Part shown: positions 57,710 to 64,000 of the stretch, piece after piece
How the letters are laid out: every line of letters begins with the position of its first letter
How positions within the stretch are numbered: position 1 is the stretch's first letter
Source of the DNA: Struthidea cinerea
Lineage: Eukaryota; Chordata; Aves; Passeriformes; Corcoracidae
Length of the DNA: 64,000 nt
Assembly (NCBI GenBank): GCA_013397865.1
Contig: VZTI01005559.1
Coordinates: 1,130,124 to 1,194,123 of the forward strand
Reading direction: 5' to 3'
Notes under the pieces: model-generated
Told to the model about the DNA's origin: nothing
Databases searched by the model: none
Seen by the model: only the letters and a program-made list of their open reading frames with translations
Translations under genes and position numbers: made by a program

Positions 57710-60700
57710 AAAAAAGGAAATCACCTCTTGAACAGCATTTTCTCTTTTTTTTTGTGAGCTGAATGAAAAGCAGAGGCCAAACCAGCTCACTGCAGGGCAC
57801 AGCAGGATTTCCAGGGCCTCCAGTTTCCTATTCAAGACACTTGTTCTGAGATTGCAGAGAGAAGCAACCAAAGCTGGGAAAGTCCTGAGAGCCCACGCAC
57901 AGCCCTGCCCACAGGCAGCCTTGCTGTGCTCCTCCTTCCTCACTTGGGCTGGTTTGAAATGACTCAGGTGCTGGAGTTTTTGTCTGGAAGAGGTCCCCTT
58001 CTCCTGAGCTGCTCTGCTAGGACACCCAGCCAGAATTTCCCTGTGCTTTCATCCCATCTCCGGATTCCTCTGCTTTGAAGGGCTTGGGACAGTCGGCACT
58101 GTTTACACTTCCCAAAGCTGTACAAACAGTTGGCCCCTTCCCTCCTCAGTCACATCGTCTAGACAACAGCAGTCCTTCCCCTGGTCGGAAAGGCCGTTGC
58201 ATTTCCCTTTCCTCCCAGCAAGGGAGGTATCACACATCTGGCACTTGGGTGCCATGCTGTGGGGAGCAAAGGCAGGCCCTGCCCTGTGCCTCAATTTTGG
58301 GATCCCCCCAGCACATGCACAGCGCCCTCAGTCCATGGCTCAGCTGTGAGGATCATAGACCCAAGCGGAGACTTGTGCTGTGGTGGTGAACCCGGGGACA
58401 TCAGTGTGTAGGAGTAATCCAGGATGTCCTTAAAGGACAAGCTTGACACTCACAGGTGTGCGCCTTGCTGGACATGGTTCATTTTGGGGTGATGACATGT
58501 TTTCTCTGATCCTCCAAAGGGAGGGAGTAACGGTGAGGTCTATCTGCCCCCAAGAATGAAAACACAGGCAAAATCACAATCCCCACTTGGATTTCCCAGA
58601 GGATAATTCAGGGAAAAGAAAGATTTTTTGACATGAGACTTCTTTGGGCTTGAGGGCCTGTCAGCAGGGACTTTGAGAAGAAAAGGGTGCGAAGAGGCGT
58701 ACGAGGCACAGGAAGCATGGGAGCATCATCCTGGCCTGGGCAGTGGGAGGAAGGGCTCGGTGTCCCAGGGTCCGGCACACTGCCTGTCCATGGAGGTCCC
58801 CGGGCAACCCCATCCACAAGTGTGGTCTCTGCTTTTAACAGCTTGGAATGAGCTGGTGCTGAACGGTTGCAAGCCCTGGCACCAGGAGCCACCCCCTGCC
58901 CAGTGCCTGGCACCCACTGCAGCAGCTGCTTGCCCAGGGGCTTGCTCAGAGGCTGCTCGCTCCCCGCTGCAGCGCCCTGGTGCACATTCCTCACAGCTCA
59001 GCCTGGAGCACGGGGAGGAGGGGCCTGTGTCACTTCTGAAGGCTGGAGCAGGTGGTTTACACCCACCCTGCAGAGCCAGGCTCGGGAAATAAACCCTGGC
59101 AGCATGCTGCTGGAAAGTGTCTCCGTGCGGGGATGCCAGCTCGGTGCACCCAGTGCTACAGGTGATCTCAGAGGAGCCAGGGGAGTTTTGGCAACTCTCC
59201 CTGGTTTAATTGCTCAGCTGCTGCTTTACCTAGTCTCAGGATATGCCATTCAACAGGAGGTTCATCTTTTGGCGGAGGAAATGCATCCAGCCTTCCAGGC
59301 AGTGGAGAGAGGCTGCAGCAGTGGATGCTCCCGTGACAACACGGCTCCTGAAAGCAGCAGGCCGATGGGAGAGCAAGGTTGGGGGTTATTCAGGTGTGAG
59401 GAGCAAACCCCTGTGTTTTAGAGCCAGACTTTGTGGGTTTTAACATTGATACTTTGCACCATTAAAGCTGTGTCATGGGCAAATGAAGTGAAAAATCAGT
59501 TTGCAAGAACAGGCCCAGAAAAACCCTTGACTGCTTGTTTTATTGGTACTCAGGAGTACAAACAGCTTAAACTCTCCCCACACCTGGCTGTGGCTCGAAG
59601 GAAGAGCCTTCTCCAGCCCAGCCACGTGGCACAAAGCCCACACAGGTGTTCTCCTCCTTGTGCTCAGCTCGTGCCTCCCTGGCATAAGCTGTGCCCCCAC
59701 CACGACGGCCACCGTGTCCTGCTGCCTCACCTGCCCACGAGCCTGATGTGGCTGGAGACAGCTCAGTGGAAACCAGTGCCTTCCCGCTTTATCCCAGGGT
59801 GGGATAGGGATGCGCTGGAGTGTGGCCCCATCTCACTGTCCATGCACCAATATCTGGTGGGCCCCGGGGGTGGAGAAGCCAGCTGTGCCAAGGGAAAAGC
59901 AGGGTACAAAGAAAGAGGAAAATATGAAGAATTGAAAGCTATTTAGGAAAAAATCCCACAACAAAAACTCGTTGCCTGAGCATGCAGCTGTTCCTCACTC
60001 GCCTTCAGAAAGCCCGTGACCAAAGGGTGCTGCCCCTCCCTGAGCCATGATCTGCCCGTGACCAAGTGAACTTGTTGCAGGCTTGGGAATTTCCCATCTT
60101 AAAAGAAAGGAAGCAAGGAAGCCAGGCAGCCTCAGCTGTTTGTGGATTTTGTCGCAGGGTTAAAGCAACAACAGAGCCCCCCAAGAACTGAGTGCTAAGA
60201 GGAACTGGAGGTAACCCCGAATGCTGTGGCCTCCCTGCAGGGAGTGCAGACACCGGGTTAACACAAGGATTTAACAGTCACAGCAGGGGATCCCTGGAGC
60301 ACTTGGCAGAGGAGCCAGGAGATTAAAGATACCAGAATATAGAATTGTGGCCGGGCTCACCTACCATTTTTCCTCCCCCAGCCAGGCAGATACCAGACAG
60401 CACTCTGGAGTGATGTTCTGCCTTGGATTCACAGCAAAGGCTGGAGTAAAGGCAGCCTCAAGGGAAGCAACCCCCTTTTTTTATTACTTTTTTATTGCTA
60501 TCTCAATAAAGCTGTTTGCAAGGGATTAAGCAGCAACCCGAACGCTGCGGGGACCCAGGCAGCAGGGAGGTTTGTGGTTTGACAGTCGATGCACTTTACA
60601 AAGTGTTTGCTGTGAATTTTTTTTGCACATGCTGCAAAAATTCAATGGATGGTGCAGAAACACCAGGCAAGCAGCTTGGCCATAGGGCTTGCCCCAGCAG

Positions 60701-61415
60701 CTTTGGAAACTCCCAAGTTCCCAGATGTCCCAACCTTTGTCCCTGGCCAAAGCTGACCGATGCAGTCAGTGAAGGCAGGCTCTGGTCCCCAAACCCAGCC
60801 CTGCTTGGCTGTTTTCTGCATGAAAAGAAATGATTTTTCAGCAGGAATCTCGGCACAGACCCAGGGAAGAGCAGAGGAGATGGTATCAGCTACTGTTGGT
60901 CTCTTCAGCTGTGAGCAACAACATCAGAGACAAAAGTAAATGAGGTCAGCGCCGGAAAAGTGCTGATGACTGAACCAAGGTGTGCTCCCAGGAAGAAGCC
61001 TTTCTTCACACCTGCTTCCCCCACCGTGGAGGGGATTTCAGCACTCCCCAGGCCTTGGGTGGGGACGTCAGCATTCTTCAGGGATATCAGCAGGTTGGGA
61101 AGGTGCTCAGGAGAGCTGACATTTGGGCGTGCTGGGGTGTTAGCTTCTCCCAGAAAGGAGGGCAGGGGGGTGTGCCATGGCACTGCACACACTGGCTTGA
61201 TGTCTGTGAGGAAAAGTTCTGGGAAGTGTCTGCGTTTCTGCAGGATGCCTGCAATGCCTCCTGGGCATCTCTCATGCTGAGGGGCTGTGCGAAGTGGACT
61301 GTGCCTTTAAAATCTGCAGAGGTGTTATTTAGGTGGAAAAAATGTTCCACCATGACCATGGATATTGTTTGCATTTCAGTAATTGACCGAGGAGAGACAC
61401 AGAGAGAGAGAGAGG

Positions 61416-61457
<42 letters not shown>

Positions 61458-64000
61458 CTTCCTTCCCTCTGACAGGTTCAGGAATTTTTTCCACTAATTA
61501 AGAAGAAAAACAAAATGCTTGCACTGGGAGGGGGATGGGAGGAAAAGGGGGTCTCCCTGGTGTCCCATAAACCTGGTAGCCATGGACAAAACACCACAAT
61601 CACAGCATAGCCTTGCCCTGGAAAGTTTGAGGCAGTTCTGGCCAGTGGAGCGAAGCAGGAGCACACCTCTCACTCACAGGGGACCCTGCTTTCCAGCATC
61701 CCAGGCTGGGTGAGGACCAGCTCCCTCCCAGAAGCATGCACAAATCCAGATGAGGCTCTTGGTCCGTGAAGGACAGTGCCTGCTGCAGCGAGGTGACAGC
61801 CAGTGGTGCAGGTTTGTACCCTGGGAGGGATGGGGGATGCTTTACACATCAGAGCATCTCTCTGGCTGCAGTGAGATGCAGTCAGATGGCTGTAAAAGGA
61901 CTGAAATGGGCGTTCCTTGCATTCAGGTTTGGCTGGGATGAGGCTCTCCTGGCTCCACTGAGGCAGGTGTGAACAGCCCAGTAATTGAATAAAGCATTTT
62001 CCCAGCATGGCCACCTTCAAGTGTGTTAAATGAAACAGAAAGGAGCAGCTGAACAGGATCTGCAGTTTTTTCCCCATGATACGTATTTTCCCTTTTCCAT
62101 GGATAGTCCCACCGGGTATGCTGTGACCTATTGTTGTACTTATTTATTTACTCAGGTCTTTTAGATGGTTTCAAAGCTCATGGCCAGGAAGGAGCAGCCA
62201 GATGCTGTTGCCATGTGGGACACAAAATCTGCTCCAGTTTCCCACTTTGAACACAGATGAGGAACCAGGTGCAACCCCCAAACCCAGGACTGAACCCTGT
62301 TCCCTTCCCTCCTTGCTCCAACCTAGAAAGTGGGATATTTCATTGCAAGTTCATCCTGTGTGGTTTTTTCCAAGCAAGAGGTTAGCTGGTTGGAGTGGTT
62401 TGGGTTAAGGAGCTGCTTCTCTTTTTGGGGAAAGACCAGGGTTGGGTGGAAGGGTGTAGGAGAAGCATTGGGTACTTGGAGACTTCCTGGTGCCATGCAC
62501 CTCTAATCCCTGAGGAAGGACAGCCAGCAACAGGGGATTTTTTTTCCTAGCTGGAAAACATGAATATTTATGAGCTTGGATTAAAAAATCCTCCAAGGAA
62601 TCTGGGTGCATGTGAACACTCATCCAGGAAATGGAGACCCTTGGGCAGCAAACATTGGGAGCTGGCACGGTGCTGCTCTGCCCACTGTGGTGTGTTGTCT
62701 GTGCTGTGGTGCAGATGGGGAAGGATGTCACCGCTGCTGGCAGTGTCCCTGGCATTTGGAACATGTGTGGCCACAAATCCGAAGTGCCACAAGTGTGAGC
62801 TGTGGGTAAGGCAGGTGGGTCATGAATTTCAAATGTGATCAGTCCTTTTTGAGGTGGAGTGGAGGGAAACAAGAGTTTTGTGAGAGCTGGATGCCTGCGC
62901 TCAGCCAGAGCAGGTTCCAGCCGGCACTTCTGCAGGCTGGGAGAGGTGGTCACTGCAGTGCTTGAACTGGGGGGAGCAACAAGGTCTGCTGCTCCCCAGC
63001 GCTGGTAGGACCTGGCTCCCTGGGGCATGTGTCGCTGCATGGCAGAGGTCACAGCGCCAGGGTTTGGCAGCTAGCAGAACTCTTGGATACGGGCATCTGC
63101 AGCTCAGCTCTCCGTCGCTGGTACGGGATGCCGATAGTTCCCATCCACAGGTCTGAAAAGGACCTGAGAAGTTTGTGAGGAGCTGCCAGAACCAGTTACT
63201 GAGAGACACAGTGAGCTTGTAAAGGAGTGGGAGGAGGAAGGTAAAGCCCAAAGGAAGGATTTGCTTTTTGGGAACTTTTTCTTTCGCTCCTTTCCACCCC
63301 TCATCCAAAGACCCCTCCTGCTCGCCAGGAAACTTGGTCGGGGCAAGCATTTTGCCACCTGGCTTATGCACGCACCAGTCAAGGAAACAATTCTGCAGCT
63401 GAAAGAGGAAATCTCCGTCCTGGCTATTTCCAACCTCTATTGTTTGTTACCCAACTCATGCATTACACAGACCAGTAGGCAAGGCAGCAAGATTGCAACA
63501 CTATGCATGTGCTTTCAGACACTTAATTTTAGCATTGCATCCTCTGATTTGTGGTACTGAGAAAACCCAGTTCTAAGGAAAGAGGAAACCTGTGTTTCTG
63601 ACACTTGATTTTGACCATAAAAGGAAGCAGACCATTCAAGTGACCTAACAGGTTTAGTCATTCAGACTGTAATCCTCTGAGAGTCCAGCGAATCCCTGCT
63701 GGGGTTTTCCCATTCCCAAGGAGCTGGATTGCTTGGGAGCTCTGGACTGGGCTGAAATCCTTGAGTGACTGGAGCTTTTGTGCCTCTGATTAAGCTCCTG
63801 GTCTTTGGACCTTTTCTCAGGGCAGTATAGGACACATGCACACCCCTTCCCAAGCAATCTCAGGATGGGACTGACTTTGCCAGCAAGTGTCAGACCGTGA
63901 CACCGTTTCTCCTATGAACTCAAATGTGTTTTTAAGGCACTTGTCAATGTGTTGTTGAAAATCTTCCTGCCTTTCCCCAACAAGAGGGCTCTCCTTAGCT
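57710..64000. other. Intergenic DNA downstream of PDGFB, no gene recognised
   Basis: Both strands were inspected for exons of CBX7, the expected next gene by synteny; no chromodomain-like coding sequence was seen. Simple repeats are present: A-runs to 57718, a T-run at 60477-60482 and (GA)n. An AATAAA at 60505-60510 after T-rich sequence has no linked exon that I can recognise. Confidence 0.55.
61401..61454. repeat. (GA)n microsatellite
   Basis: A near-pure AG dinucleotide repeat over 54 bases with one GGGG interruption at about 61414-61418. This is a polypurine tract with no evident function. Confidence 0.95.

Noticed and set aside
60470..60530. T-rich tract followed by AATAAA as a gene or LTR 3' end
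   Set aside because: No upstream exon, LTR ends or target duplication could be recognised, so a single motif is not enough.
57710..64000. Search for CBX7 exons
   Set aside because: No chromodomain-like coding sequence seen on either strand; the gene is expected beyond the window.

Overview
The window is vertebrate nuclear DNA, almost certainly from a bird. It carries two multi-exon genes with GT-AG introns on the + strand, a minus-strand CR1 LINE 3' fragment of the avian type, intronic box C/D snoRNAs and long non-coding spacers. I recognise the genes as RPL3 (ribosomal protein uL3) and PDGFB (platelet-derived growth factor B chain). As far as I recall, the same two genes are neighbours in the same relative orientation on human 22q13.1, so this looks like a conserved synteny block. 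The species cannot be named from the sequence alone.

Layout. 1-903: 3' part of RPL3 intron 1, with the GC-rich tail of the promoter CpG island at the extreme left; exon 1 with the start codon lies outside the window. 904-6824: RPL3 coding exons 2-10, which with the missing ATG give 403 residues. The introns host SNORD43 (intron 3), SNORD83 (intron 5), a further box C/D candidate (intron 3), a decayed SNORD83-like copy (intron 9) and a CR1 fragment (intron 4). About 6.9-40.38 kb: 33 kb of spacer in which I find no convincing coding exon. It holds simple repeats, an assembly gap inside a GGAA microsatellite, clustered short motifs and several AT/TF-motif-rich islands that may be regulatory.

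40.38-57.7 kb: PDGFB. It has a TATA-like promoter, a long 5' UTR with many upstream AUGs, six coding exons giving a 240-residue precursor, and a non-coding seventh exon with a long 3' UTR rich in alternating purine-pyrimidine tracts. 57.7-64.0 kb: spacer downstream of PDGFB with a (GA)n tract; no gene recognised. The next expected neighbour by synteny, CBX7, is not visible.

RPL3 is a constitutive translation gene whose introns also supply rRNA-modifying RNAs. PDGFB is a tightly regulated secreted growth factor, and the spacer upstream of it is the natural place for its distal control elements. I saw no wholly new gene system. The most useful leads are the RPL3 snoRNA set, a probable poison splice site in RPL3 intron 3, the upstream AUG array of PDGFB (including in-frame AUGs), and clusters of repeated octamers in the spacer.
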